A stretch of DNA of 64,000 nucleotides, taken from Blattamonas nauphoetae. Its lineage: Eukaryota; Preaxostyla; Oxymonadida. Position numbers and translations under genes: made by a program. The notes under the pieces are model-generated. The model was not told the origin of the DNA, made no database searches, and worked only from the letters and a program-made list of their open reading frames with translations. Location of the stretch: assembly GCA_033064195.1 (NCBI GenBank), contig JARBJD010000120.1, positions 62,001 to 126,000 on the forward strand, given 5' to 3'. Positions within the stretch are counted from its first letter, which is position 1; the number at the start of each line of letters is the position of its first letter. Of this stretch, positions 10,101 to 21,279 are shown one piece after another.

Positions 10101-12080
10101 GCGAAAGTGTTGCGATCGCTGTTGGAGGTGGACAAAGATACTGTGGAAGGATCATTTGACTTCACGATATTTGGAGTGCCTCTCGTGTCATTCAATTCCT
10201 TTTCTGTGTCTGGTCACGCCCTGCTCGCCATCACAACCGAACAGCCAACCTCGTCCGTTTCTGTGAACTTCGAAGACATCACCCAGACAATTGCTGGGAA
10301 AGCGCGATGTGTTCATGTGACGTCATCCTCTCTTGGAACAGTCGTGACTCCTTCACATTGGGCAGGATCGTTCACTCAATCTCAGCCTCTTTTTGACTTC
10401 GTTGGATGCGACAGCTCTCTCACCTCTGGCCACCCATTCTTCGGGTTATCGCTGTTATTCTATCTCCTCCCTGTCCTCGGCTCTCGCCTCGGCACTCGCC
10501 TCGGCACTCGCTCATTCACTCAGCACCGCGCTTTTCGTGTTGAATACAACATCTGCTTCTTCTTCCGCATCCGAAAGTGGAGCAAAAAGTCTTCCCGTTG
10601 TGAAAGAGACAACTAGCTCGCTCTCAATCGAGGAGTGTTCATTTGGCTCACCGGAATCAGACACCCCACTCACTTCAGCCCTTTTCGACATCTCATTCAG
10701 CAACCCTCCGTGTTGAACTGACCGACACAGACACACTCTGCTTCACAACAATACGAATTGAGTCGTGCTCATTGACTGGTGCTCCTCTCCTCTCGCTTGT
10801 TCTCTCAGCAACCCAACATACGAATTGGGACCTCAATCTGAAAGGGATTTCGTTTGCAGAGGAATCATCGAACTCTGTTCTATCTGGTGCCCTCATCTTC
10901 ATTTCTGGTACTTCGTTTGCGACGCAACTTGCTCTCTCTCGCTTCCCGCCAGTTTATCCAGTAACAGATGAAAACAAGTTCTGGTGAATTGATTCATCCA
11001 CTTCAGTGGAATCGTCGCTTCTGGTGTGTCTTGTCGAACCTTGAAACGAGATTGATGTGGATGGGAAGAAAGGAAAGGACATCGGCCACTGCGGTCATTT
11101 TGGAGTTGCTTGTTCGATGATCGGAAAGGGGAATGGTCGAGCGAATACTGCTGACACTCTCAAAGTAGATCAACCTTCAAGACGAGACGAAGAGGGACGA
11201 AGCGATCGCTCTTCACTCAATCACACTCTCGATTGGACGACAGACAGGGCAACTCGTCGTCTCATCACTTTCCTTCGAAACAAGAATCGACTCTTAATCT
11301 CACTTCCTGATCACTCTCCACGCAGCTAGCTCACTCACTATCACATCCTGCTCCTTTACATCGTTCACTTCATCCACATCTCCGTCAATTCTTTCATCCA
11401 CCATCCAACCCATCCAATCTGTGACTCTCTCCGACACATCCTTCGTCTCCTGCCACTCATCAGTTTCTGCACGATCTGGTGTTCTTGATGTGTCTCTCAT
11501 CGAAGGAATCACGATCACATTCACCCACTCATGCGAAACGTTCACATCCTGCTCGTCTCCAAAAGCGACAGCCAATCTGATCTTCATATCACACCCATCT
11601 TTGTCAGTATCAGTGATTTCGTCGTCTCTTGACTTGGACTCGACAAAGACCTCAGACTCGTTGGCTGACTTAGCTGTGAAAGAATGAGAACATCATGTTC
11701 CGGTCCCGCTCTTCCTGCTTTTCTCGATATTTGGGGAAGAAGTGTTCATCTCGAAGGATTCGTGTGATGTATCGGTTTGTAGCTTCTCAGAGTTTTAGAG
11801 ACAAATCACACAAAACGCACAACTGTCTCTTCACGATCATTCAAAGTGTGAACATTATTGGAGCTCTCACTACAAATCATTAGACACCAGTGTTCTCCAT
11901 GTCAGCTCCCAAATTGTCGCTTCAATCATGTTCCATGTCATCTTTACAGTTTGCACAGGATCCAACCACCCCAACAACTGTTCTGGGAGCTTCACTCTTT
12001 GTTGTTTCGAAGACTAAATCGGTCGAATACGATGATTCTACATTTACTCTCTTCATGAAAGTGATCTTATTCGAAGGATT
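7130..12080 (+). pseudogene. Degenerate coding scraps, possibly a beta-helix-type surface protein
   Basis: No long open frame, but many 60-180 codon plus-strand pieces are rich in Ser, Thr, Cys and Gly. They have a repeating character, for example the pieces around 7740-7900, 10107-10480, 10740-10980 and 11421-11687, with runs such as 'FIGCNFS' and 'LSGALIFISGTSFA'. This resembles the right-handed beta-helix repeat proteins common in some anaerobic protists. The pieces change frame repeatedly, so I read them as remains of one or more such genes. The family assignment is weak. Confidence 0.35.
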
Positions 12081-12227
12081 TCACAACCCAGTGTTGTGAC
12101 ACATGCAATTGGAACAGTCGCACTGACACAACTCTGTGAGATATGGAATGAAAAGATAGGGAAGCTTGTGCAGATTATTTATCATTGCAAGAGGGAGGTA
12201 AGCGTATTCTTTTTTCTTCATTGCGAG

Positions 12228-15200
12228 TGGGGGAGTTCGTTCGTATTGTTCTGCTTGTTGTGGAGGGCGAGTGGGGGAGTTTGTTGAGCTTGTTGTTCTG
12301 GTTCTTCTTGTTGTTGAGGGCGAGTGGGGGAGTTTGTTGAGCTTGTTGTTCTTGTTCTGCTTGTTGTGGAGGGCGAGTGGGGGAGTTTGTTGAGCTTGTT
12401 GTTCTTGTTCTTCTTGTTGTTGAGGGCGAGTGGGGGAGTTTGTTGAGCTTGTTGTTCTTGTTCTGCTTGTTGTGGAGGGCGAGTGGGGGAGTTTGTTGAG
12501 CTTGTTGTTCTGGTTCTTCTTGTTGTTGAGGCCGAGTGGGGGAGTTTGTTGAGCTTGTTGTTCTTGTTCTTCTTGTTGTTGAGGGCGAGTGGGGGAGTTT
12601 GTTGAGCTTGTTGTTCTTGTTCTTCTTGTTGTTGAGGGCGAGTGGGGGAGTTTGTTGAGCTTGTTGTTCTGGTTCTTCTTGTTGTTGAGGGCGAGTGGGG
12701 GAGTTTGTTGAGCTTGTTGTTCTTCTTGTTGAGGTCGAGTGGGGGAGTTTGTTGAGCTTGTTGTTCTGGTTCTTCTTGTTGTTGAGGGCGAGTGGGGGAG
12801 TTTGTTGAGCTTGTTGTTCTGGTTCTTCTTGTTGTTGAGGGCGAGTGGGGGAGTTTGTTGAGCTTGTTGTTCTGGTTCTTCTTGTTGTTGAGGGCGAGTG
12901 GGGGAGTTTGTTGAGCTTGTTGTTCTTGTTGGTCTTTTTGTTGAGGGCGAGTGGGGGAGTTTGTTGAGCTTGTTGTTCTTCTTGTTGAGGTCGAGTGGGG
13001 GAGTTTGTTGAGCTTGTTGTTCTGGTTCTTCTTGTTGTTGAGGGCGAGTGGGGGAGTTTGTTGAGCTTGTTGTTCTTCTTGTTGAGGTCGAGTGGGGGTG
13101 TTTGTTGAGCTTGTTGTTCTTGTTCTTCTTGTTGTTGAGGGCGAGTGGGGGAGTTTGTTGAGCTTGTTGTTCTGGTTCTTCTTGTTGTTGAGGGTCGAGT
13201 GGGGGAGTTTGTTGAGCTTGTTGTTCTGGTTCTTCTTGTTGTTGAGGGCGAGTGGGGGAGTTTGTTGAGCTTGTTGTTCTTGTTCTTCTTGTTGTTGAGG
13301 GCGAGTGGAGGAGTTTGTTGAGCTTGTTGTTCTGGTTCTTCTTGTTGTTGAGGGCGAGTGGGGGAGTTTGTTGAGCTTGTTGTTCTGGTTCTTCTTGTTG
13401 TTGAGGTCGAGTGGGGGAGTTTGTTGAGCTTGTTGTTCTTGTTCTTCTTGTTGTTGAGGGCGAGTGGGGGAGTTTGTTGAGCTTGTTGTTCTGGTTCTTC
13501 TTGTTGTTGAGGGCGAGTGGGGGAGTTTGTTGAGCTTGTTGTTCTGGTTCTTCTTGTTGTTGAGGGCGAGTGGGGGAGTTTGTTGAGCTTGTTGTTCTGG
13601 TTCTTCTTGTTGTTGAGGGCGAGTGGGGAGTTTGTTGAGCTTGTTGTTCTTGTTGGTCTTTTTGTTGAGGGCGAGTGGGGGAGTTTGTTGAGCTTGTTGT
13701 TCTGGTTCTTCTTGTTGTTGAGGGCGAGTGGGGGAGTTTGTTGAGCTTGTTGTTCTGGTTCTTCTTGTTGTTGAGGGCGAGTGGGGGAGTTTGTTGAGCT
13801 TGTTGTTCTTGTTCTTCTTGTTGTTGAGGGCGAGTGGGGGAGTTTGTTGAGCTTGTTGTTCTTGTTCTTCTTGTTGTTGAGGGCGAGTGGAGGAGTTTGT
13901 TGAGCTTGTTGTTCTGGTTCTTCTTGTTGTTGAGGGCGAGTGGGGGAGTTTGTTGAGCTTGTTGTTCTGGTTCTTCTTGTTGTTGAGGGCGAGTGGGGGA
14001 ATTTGTTGAGCTTGTTGTTCTGGTTCTTCTTGTTGTTGAGGGCGAGTGGGGGAGTTTGTTGAGCTTGTTGTTCTTGTTCTTCTTGTTGTTGAGGGCGAGT
14101 GGAGGAGTTTGTTGAGCTTGTTGTTCTGGTTCTTCTTGTTGTTGAGGGCGAGTGGGGAGTTTGTTGAGCTTGTTGTTCTGGTTCTTCTTGTTGTTGAGGG
14201 CGAGTGGGGGAGTTTGTTGAGCTTGTTGTTCTGGTTCTTCTTGTTGTTGAGGGCGAGTGGGGGAGTTTGTTGAGCTAGTTGTTCTGGTTCTTCTTGTTGT
14301 TGAGGGCGAGTGGGGAGTTTGTTGAGCTTGTTGTTCTTGTTGGTCTTGTTGTTGAGGGCGAGTGGGGGAGTTTGTTGAGCTTGTTGTTCTGGTTCTTCTT
14401 GTTGTTGAGGGCGAGTGGGGGAGTTTGTTGAGCTTGTTGTTCTGGTTCTTCTTGTTGTTGAGGGCGAGTGGGGGAGTTTGTTGAGCTTGTTGTTCTTCTT
14501 GTTGAGGTCGAGTGGGGGAGTTTGTTGAGCTTGTTGTTCTTGTTCTTCTTGTTGTTGAGGGCGAGTGGGGAGTTTGTTGAGCTTGTTGTTCTGGTTCTTC
14601 TTGTTGTTGAGGTCGAGTGGGGGAGTTTGTTGAGCTTGTTGTTCTGGTTCTTCTTGTTGTTGAGGGCGAGTGGGGGAGTTTGTTGAGCTTGTTGTTCTTG
14701 TTCTTCTTGTTGTTGAGGTCGAGTGGGGGAGTTTGTTGAGCTTGTTGTTCTGGTTCTTCTTGTTGTTGAGGGCGAGTGGGGAGTTTGTTGAGCTTGTTGT
14801 TCTTCTTGTTGAGGTCGAGTGGGGGAGTTTGTTGAGCTTGTTGTTCTTGTTCTTCTTGTTGTTGAGGGCGAGTGGAGGAGTTTGTTGAGCTTGTTGTTCT
14901 GGTTCTTCTTGTTGTTGAGGGCGAGTGGGGGAGTTTGTTGAGCTTGTTGTTCTGGTTCTTCTTGTTGTTGAGGGCGAGTGGGGGAGTTTGTTGAGCTTGT
15001 TGTTCTGGTTCTTCTTGTTGTTGAGGGCGAGTGGGGGAGTTTGTTGAGCTTGTTGTTCTGGTTCTTCTTGTTGTTGAGGGCGAGTGGGGAGTTTGTTGAG
15101 CTTGTTGTTCTTGTTCTTCTTGTTGTTGAGGGCGAGTGGGGAGTTTGTTGAGCTTGTTGTTCTTGTTCTTCTTGTTGTTGAGGGCGAGTGGAGGAGTTTG

Positions 15201-15330
15201 TTGAGCTTGTTGTTCTGGTTCTTCTTGTTGTTGAGGGCGAGTGGGGGAGTTTGTTGAGCTTGTTGTTCTGGTTCTTCTTGTTGTTGAGGGCGAGTGGGGG
15301 AGTTTGTTGAGCTTGTTGTTGTTCTTGTTG
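12228..15330. repeat. 53-bp minisatellite array, about 58 copies
   Basis: A tandem array of a 53-bp unit beginning GGGCGAGTGGGGGAGTTTG and rich in TTGTTGTTCT. Length variants of 52 bp (one G lost) and about 41 bp (an internal deletion in the TTCTTG part) are interspersed. 53 is not a multiple of three, so the minus-strand reading cycles through three peptide phases (around LALNNKKN, PSTTRRTR and RPQQQEEP). It stays open for 1085 codons (12081-15338) because none of the three phases has a stop. Whether it is translated is unknown; the open frame may be a by-product of composition. Confidence 0.9.
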
Positions 15331-15470
15331 TTGTTCATTTTCTTCTGTCTCTCCTTCAGGTTCAGATCGCGATCCGTGGCAAGTTGTTGGCTGAAGCTGA
15401 CTCTGAATCCTACATCAGTTTTATCTGTTTCTGCAAAATTCGCGAGTTGAGATCTTACGCTCGTTCAATA

Positions 15471-17832
15471 TCAATCAGTCGTTCTCTCATCGAATGCTCG
15501 AGCAATCTGCGATGAAAGAGAGGGCATCTCATGGGTTGCTTCTTTCCGTTCCCATCGTCTGGAGAAGTGTTCGTGGACCGGATCAAATCTCTTTCCGGAT
15601 AGTTCCTCGTGGTGAATCGCTCTTGGTGGAAAGGATGGAAATGATGGAAGTGATAGTGGGAAGGAGAGATTCGTGGGAGGAGGAAGAGACACGGACGAAC
15701 GAGTCGAGATCGACGAACAGGCAAGACGTGCTTCAGATTCAGTCTCCCAAATATCCATCAATCTCTCATTCTCGTCCCCCACATATTCGCTCACTCTCAT
15801 CATTTTCTCGCTTCTCACATCATCGAGATCCATGCTTCGTTTCTGCTTCACAATGAGATCGTCGATTGTGCGGTGAGTGGACATCTTTACGATTGGGTGA
15901 TACCTTGGATGTGGATGAAGAGTTTTGAATTCATGAATCAATGATTGGTAGTGGTAGTTGGTAAGTATGTCAGGAGCATTCATTGAAATCAGAAAGAGAG
16001 ATTCAAGGGCGGAGCTGGAGAGAGACGAACGAAAGAACGTCTTAATCCGATTCGTCCGACTGAAGCCACGTTCAGCCTCGACAGATGTTGGAGACACGAG
16101 CAAGCAGATTTGACTGAGGATGGATAGGCGTGGATAGAGAAGGGAGTCAGTTTGGGAGTGGATCGTGGAGCACCATCTCTCCAAAGGTTCGAATCGTTTC
16201 GTTTTCTACTGTGCAAGAATCTACAAACGAATCAAATTCCGTATCCATCGAAGTTGAACACGTATCGTTGAAATGGATTGAATACGTTTCACAGAGAGAA
16301 GCATACGCCGTTCTCGCGAGGCTTGTATCTTCTTTATCGACACAGAAGAGGTCGATGAAGTGTCTCCATTCCCCCATCGACATCTCCTCCGCGAATTCAG
16401 TCTCCAGATCGGAGAGAAACATCATGGAAAGGTTTATCTTCGACAGAAGTGTGTCTCCAGCTGTCCGTAGCGTCTTTGGAGAGACCAGTGAAAGGAGAGC
16501 AGAGGGGTTGTTCAGTTCGGACAGGTGGGCGAGAGTTGATTGCAGCTGATCGTTCAGGTCGAAGAGTGACAGGCTTCGGCGCTGAACAATTTCAGTGAGA
16601 GAGTGAAATGGAGAGAGAACTGTTTTGAGGAGAACCAGTGTCGAGCGAAATCGCTTCGTCCATTGTTGTTTGAGCCGAATCTCTTTTCTTTTTGTCAACG
16701 ACGTAGTTGCCAGAATTTTGGTGATGGATTGATAGCAGGCGAGAGCGTGTTCGGTAGTTCTAAAGATCGAATCCCATCTTATGCGATGGATGAGAGGAAG
16801 CGATGTCTTTCTTTCTTTGAGTCGCTTCTGTAAAGTCACCAACAGCCGTCGACGGTGCGGACTTCGTTTGATGAAAGAAGCACAGTCTTTCAGAATCTCG
16901 ATTGCTCTTCTGAATTCAGAATACTGAATGCGATGGAGGGTTCGGTTCAGGACGATTTGGATTCGATGAGCGAAACAATGAACATGAATCCCTCTAAACC
17001 CTGCGAGTCTAAACCGTCCCAGAAACCCGTCGTTCTCTCCTCTCATTGCACTGTCACCATCCGAGGAAACAGAAATGCAATGGTGTAGTGGCAACTCGTT
17101 TTTCTCGAGAGTCGATCGAACAGCGTTAAGAATCTGTTCGCCAGACGATGTTGAGATGTGAGGGAGACCAATTGCTTGACGACTCAGTTGCTCATGTCGA
17201 TCGAAAAATTTGAGAATAATTATGAGATGGTTGTTTGCCGAGATATCTGTCGATGAATCAATGATGACTGAGTAGAATGGACGGTTGGTTGAAAGGAGGG
17301 AACGATTGAAGGCGAATACTTGAGACATGATGGATAAAGCGTTTTGGAAGGAACGATGCGATTGAAATGTGCCGACAGATGAGGAAGGAATATTCGCTGA
17401 GCGATCGAACTCAGCAACGAGTGATCGATGATGACAGATTGGTAGATTATGTTTAGAGATGTAATGGACAGATCTAAATAAATTGGTGATCAGGATGTGG
17501 GAGAGATGCATTCGAGAAAGTGAGTTTTGAGTTGGCCCACTGAGTATTGCCTCTTTTGATTCAGCATTTGCATGAAGGTTTGTTTGAGTGTGTTTAACCA
17601 GGTTCGAGAGTTTGATACTTGTCGAATATCGCGTAATAAATGATTGGTTTTTGAGACGCTTGTTTTGATAGAATTCCGAGCATCTACAACAGAGAATCCC
17701 TTCTCCATCAACTTGCTTAAAGAGACCTTTCTCAGTCGGAAACATGTTTTCAAAGTCCTTTATCAACCTTGCCTGTTTCAAATCATTGATGGAAGAAAGA
17801 GGAGGATGCGAAATGGAGAAGTTTGGATCCAT
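15471..17832 (-). CDS. hAT-superfamily transposase (ZMYM/DUF4371-like), frame broken near its C-terminal end
   Basis: Plain DNA transposon transposase. It starts at an ATG at 17832 with a zinc-finger-like N-terminal domain ('LCCRCSEFY', then 'LVKHTQTNLHANA'). The catalytic core follows, with a first Asp in 'VIIDSSTD', a second in 'SSDGDSAM', and an RW motif in 'HRIRWDSIF'. The C-terminal hAT dimerisation block 'VSPTSVEAERGFSRTNR' lies in another frame (ORF 15471-16184), so the reading shifts once near 16150-16180. I tried a GT-AG intron there and the phase did not fit, so a frameshift is more likely. The protein otherwise looks recently active. Confidence 0.8.
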
Positions 17833-17920
17833 CGAGAAAAATATGGGAATGTGATCAATCCCGGATCTCGTCTTTATGATGAAATTGAGACGAATGCTCC
17901 AAGGAAAATGATCACATGAA

Positions 17921-18298
17921 TTATATCAACAAGAAAAAGAATGAATCTGAATGAATTTGTGGCATGTCATCATTGGAATAGCGCGCGTTTCTTGGCGGTT
18001 CATACTCTCTCACCCTGTGAGGGTTCGAAGCCTCTGGCGAGACGATCATTTGTGGTCTTTGATCTGAGAAGTCCTGTCGTTGTGGCTTTTGTGACTGATT
18101 CATTGCTTTATTTTGTTGATATACATCCATCATTCCACCTAATCCACTGAGTATTCCTCCTGCTGTTTGTCCAAACTTGTTGTTCGTCTGTGAGAGGAGC
18201 CCACCACCGACTTGAAGCAACGTTGGAGCTAATGGTTTGATGAATTGAAAGAATTGTTTTCCGATATTTTTGAGTTTGTTGAAACTTCCTGGTGCCAT
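17921..18298 (-). CDS. Small 'MAPG' protein, 125 aa
   Basis: Begins MAPG and has a hydrophobic, glycine-rich middle (GGGLLS, GGILSGLGGMM) followed by a glutamine- and proline-rich tail. The start and general design match the 111 aa protein at 6578-6913, suggesting two related virion-type proteins of the Polinton. The 11 kb block separates them. It has a T-rich box upstream like the other element genes. Function not recognised. Confidence 0.5.
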   Translation of the reverse strand: MAPGSFNKLKNIGKQFFQFIKPLAPTLLQVGGGLLSQTNNKFGQTAGGILSGLGGMMDVYQQNKAMNQSQKPQRQDFSDQRPQMIVSPEASNPHRVREYEPPRNARYSNDDMPQIHSDSFFFLLI

Positions 18299-18334
18299 TT
18301 ATGTAAAAATACAAAAATACAATTCATGAAATAT

Positions 18335-18955
18335 TTATCTCGGTATTGCTTTCGTTAGTGAAATTCCATAATTGAGTATAGTGTTGTATGCTTCATTGAA
18401 GGCAATACTCATGTCTTTTCCACCAACAAGGATCTTGAATATTGTTCTAAACACTGGGAGTTTATTCAGACAGAGGCACTTGTCAGACAAATCATCCAAT
18501 TCGATCACCACAGCATTGATTCCAGTTAATGTCGCAATCAGAGCACATAAATCACTTTGGTTTGTGATCAGTTTCTTTGATGGTTCAATGAGATTATTCA
18601 ATAGTTTCTTTTCACAGGCGAATGCATTTTTGTACACAAGCAATAGTTGATCTTTGAATGCTGAAATGTTGGATGTGTATTCTCGTAGTGGGATTGAACG
18701 ACTCTGAATTGGATCGAACGGAGTTCTCTGTGCGTTGCACGGTGCTGATGGATAGATCTCTAGTGGTGGTGGATCATAAATACCTGATTCATTGTTCATT
18801 TCAACATTTACTCCTTGTTCATTTCGATCTTCCAGCTTTGATCTCCCAGAAGTTGATCCTTTATTGTCGATGATGACATTGTTGGTGATTGACGTTGGAA
18901 CTGAAGAAGAACTTGTGTGTTTTGTAAATTGACAACTTAGAATTGGCTGCATCAC
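18335..18955 (-). CDS. Polinton protein, 206 aa, unknown
   Basis: The N-terminal 75 residues are polar and Ser/Asn-rich with a 'YDPPPLEIYPSAP' stretch; such PPxY-like motifs occur in virion proteins that recruit host sorting factors. The second half is helical and hydrophobic. It lies between two other element genes on the same strand, with a clear T-rich box before the ATG at 18963-18974. No family recognised. Confidence 0.45.
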   Translation of the reverse strand: MMQPILSCQFTKHTSSSSVPTSITNNVIIDNKGSTSGRSKLEDRNEQGVNVEMNNESGIYDPPPLEIYPSAPCNAQRTPFDPIQSRSIPLREYTSNISAFKDQLLLVYKNAFACEKKLLNNLIEPSKKLITNQSDLCALIATLTGINAVVIELDDLSDKCLCLNKLPVFRTIFKILVGGKDMSIAFNEAYNTILNYGISLTKAIPR

Positions 18956-18989
18956 TTTCTATAAAAATAAAAAATATATATTTATGTTT

Positions 18990-19943
18990 TTAATCACTCA
19001 TATCTTTCTCCAAGTGTGCGAATCGAGCGTATTCAGGCATATAGACTTGTTGATATTGTCCTGCATCTCTTGTTCGATATGCTTCATTTGTCAATTGATT
19101 CAGAATTGTTGATATTTCATCATTGTATTGACCAAGGAATTCACCCAAATATGTTGGATTTGTTGTCGTAATATCAAGAAATTGTGGATTTACCAATTCT
19201 TTGAAATCTTTTCTGTTCTTGACTCTCTGACATTCTTCATTTGTGCTTATGAAGTTTTGAACATTGTCTTCAAGCCATTTGTCCCACATCTTTGATGCTA
19301 TTTTAGACTGAATTGAATTGAAAACCATGTTGTCCAAGATTCCATTGCTAACGTCAACTGGATGATCTTTACTGGCACGATACACCTTCAGAACATTTGT
19401 CATGTAGTCACCAACCGCTTTCTTCATTATTGCATACGGTTGTTGTGATCGTTGTTTTTGCATGTCTCCATAGCTCACTTCATGATAGTTTCCTGGCAAA
19501 TCGTATGTTCCAGTCTTGAGGAAATTGTTGTGTGCAGCTTTGATTCTTCTCCCATGATCTTGACGAAATGATGAATATGGTTGTTGTCTACGCATATCTG
19601 GTGTTGGATTCATTGAATAGTAAGTCTCGACGACAGGTCGACTGTTGTATGGTGCCAACATGAACCCATTCGCTGCAATCAGATCACCACTTTCTTTGTC
19701 ATAAATCATCACATCAGGTACTTTTCCGTGTTTTTCCATTTGAACAGTCCAATTTTGTCCAGTTCGTTCAATGTATTCTAATGCTGATGGAACACTACTG
19801 AGTGCAGAATTGAATTTCGTGCGAATGTCATCATCAGCATAGATTCTTTTCATTGCTGCTTGAGTATCTTGTGAATAGCTCAATTTCGGTTTCTTTGGTT
19901 GTGCTTTTCTCGCTGTTTTTTGGTACACTATCTTTTGCGACAT
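18990..19943 (-). CDS. Polinton protein, 317 aa, unknown
   Basis: The basic N-terminus (KTARKAQPKKPK) is followed by a largely helical protein rich in Gln, Tyr and Asn. There is no membrane segment and no protease triad that I can see. It faces the ATPase gene head to head: the two starts are about 60 bases apart, so the gap must hold promoters for both strands. A core or DNA-binding virion protein is possible. Confidence 0.45.
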   Translation of the reverse strand: MSQKIVYQKTARKAQPKKPKLSYSQDTQAAMKRIYADDDIRTKFNSALSSVPSALEYIERTGQNWTVQMEKHGKVPDVMIYDKESGDLIAANGFMLAPYNSRPVVETYYSMNPTPDMRRQQPYSSFRQDHGRRIKAAHNNFLKTGTYDLPGNYHEVSYGDMQKQRSQQPYAIMKKAVGDYMTNVLKVYRASKDHPVDVSNGILDNMVFNSIQSKIASKMWDKWLEDNVQNFISTNEECQRVKNRKDFKELVNPQFLDITTTNPTYLGEFLGQYNDEISTILNQLTNEAYRTRDAGQYQQVYMPEYARFAHLEKDMSD

Positions 19944-20004
19944 CTGTGTATTTCATACAAAATAAAAAATCCAAAACTATATTTTAATTAGAGATAAATC
20001 ATAA

Positions 20005-20880
20005 ATGCAAAGATCAAATATGTCTCTGACAGCGTATGTGAATGCAAAAATAAGTGAAGCATCTAATCGGAATGTTTCTCATGAAGTTCAATCACAAATA
20101 CATCCAGACCTCAATTTCAATCGCAATAGTGTCAATGTCCTGGTTGGAAACAGAGGAAGTGGGAAAACGTTCAATGCTCTTCGAGAAGTTGCCAAACTCC
20201 AGAACGTTCAAGTCAGAAATGAACTCTTTCACTTGTTTGTCTTCGTCACTGATAAGAACATTGATCCAACATTTGATAAATTCAAACCAATATTGTTTGT
20301 TCCTTACGTGAAAGTGAAATATGATGAAGCACTTCCGTTTCTCTTGGAATTGTCTCAATCAAAAGCTGCTTATGAAGAAATTATTGATAATCAGTGGCAA
20401 GATAGAATTACTGATGAATGCAGAGATGATCTCTTTAATGCTCTATACATCGATGATTTCTCAGTAAAGAATCTCCAAACGATTATACTCCTTGATGACT
20501 GTCGCCGGATCCTCGGTGAACGTAGAACATCCAAAAATAGAATGACAATGATGGACTTATTACTGGAGAATCGACAACCAAAGTTCACATTCTTTCTGAC
20601 GATGCATGAACTCTTCAGTTTGTCAGCAGACATGAAGTCAAACATTGATTCAATGTGGATCTTTGGAGGATTCAACAAAGAAAGAATCAATAGAGTCTAT
20701 CCTCAATTGAACTCACCAATTGATATTCGACAATTCTGGAACATCAATCAACGGAAACAAAAATGTGAAGCAGTTATTCTTCGATACAACACTGATGGAG
20801 TAGCACTGACAGAGATCAACAGGGATGGAGCGAACAAAGTTCTAAGATCGGAGATCGAACTAATTCGTGGTGTCAGATAA
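20005..20880 (+). CDS. Packaging ATPase (FtsK/HerA, A32-like) of the Polinton
   Basis: The Walker A loop is 'GNRGSGKTF' near residue 50, and a Walker B-like 'IILLDDCRR' lies near residues 160-168. The length of 291 aa fits the family of genome-packaging ATPases. It is the only gene of the element on the plus strand. Its 3' end overlaps that of the 82 aa minus-strand gene by about 20 bases. The first ATG (MQRSNMSL) is used; a second lies four codons later. It looks whole. Confidence 0.8.
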   Translation: MQRSNMSLTAYVNAKISEASNRNVSHEVQSQIHPDLNFNRNSVNVLVGNRGSGKTFNALREVAKLQNVQVRNELFHLFVFVTDKNIDPTFDKFKPILFVPYVKVKYDEALPFLLELSQSKAAYEEIIDNQWQDRITDECRDDLFNALYIDDFSVKNLQTIILLDDCRRILGERRTSKNRMTMMDLLLENRQPKFTFFLTMHELFSLSADMKSNIDSMWIFGGFNKERINRVYPQLNSPIDIRQFWNINQRKQKCEAVILRYNTDGVALTEINRDGANKVLRSEIELIRGVR

Positions 20881-21108
20881 CTCTTGGATGAGACTGCCAA
20901 TAGTGTCTGTCAACGTTCGTATTGATTCTTCGATATCTGATAATCTCTGATCAATGGAGAATGAGTTGGATTCACCTGTGTTGTCATTGGTTATTTTTCG
21001 AAGTGCTATCTCACCTCTTATTTTTGTTATTTTGTATCCGTCAATTCTGATCAACCGATTCAATTTTTGAGTGGTGTATTCGTTCAGTTCTTTTCTGTTC
21101 TTTTCCAA
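20860..21108 (-). CDS. Small coiled-coil-like protein, 82 aa
   Basis: A short charged frame with heptad-like leucine/isoleucine spacing towards its C-terminus (LSDIEESIRTLTDTIGSLI). It is squeezed between the ATPase and the integrase, and its end overlaps the ATPase end. It may be a real small element gene or chance; no relative recognised. Confidence 0.35.
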   Translation of the reverse strand: MEKNRKELNEYTTQKLNRLIRIDGYKITKIRGEIALRKITNDNTGESNSFSIDQRLSDIEESIRTLTDTIGSLIQELSDTTN

Positions 21109-21279
21109 AACTTCTGAAAATCATAGATGTTTTCAAAACAGTTCTGTTTAGGATCAAACGGTTCTAAAATCTTTAGATCTTTATCAAAATGTTCTAAAAA
21201 CTTTGAATCTTTTCCAAACTGTTCTAAACTGTTCCGAATCATTTTAAACAGAATAAAAATATTTGAAACACTTTTGAAA

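Larger units (their letters stand above)
6990..17890. mobile_element. 11 kb foreign block inserted in the Polinton, carrying a hAT transposase
   Basis: Between the two MAPG genes, base composition and content change from AT-rich element DNA to CT-rich degenerate coding scraps, a minisatellite and a hAT transposase. None of this belongs to Polintons. Near 6991 a CAGGGCTTTCC sequence looks like a hAT terminus, but I found no matching right terminus or 8-bp duplication, so the exact borders are approximate. It could be one hAT element with captured host sequence, or several successive insertions. Confidence 0.5.

Noticed and set aside
12228-15330. CRISPR-like array
   Set aside because: Units are contiguous with no unique spacers, and the genome is eukaryotic; it is a minisatellite.
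12081-15338. 1,085-codon frame as a real protein gene
   Set aside because: The open frame follows from the unit's composition in all three phases; no independent sign of coding. Kept as a repeat with a note.
16140-16200. Intron in the hAT transposase
   Set aside because: A GTGCTC...CCTCAG pair exists but the phases do not match the two frames; a frameshift is simpler.
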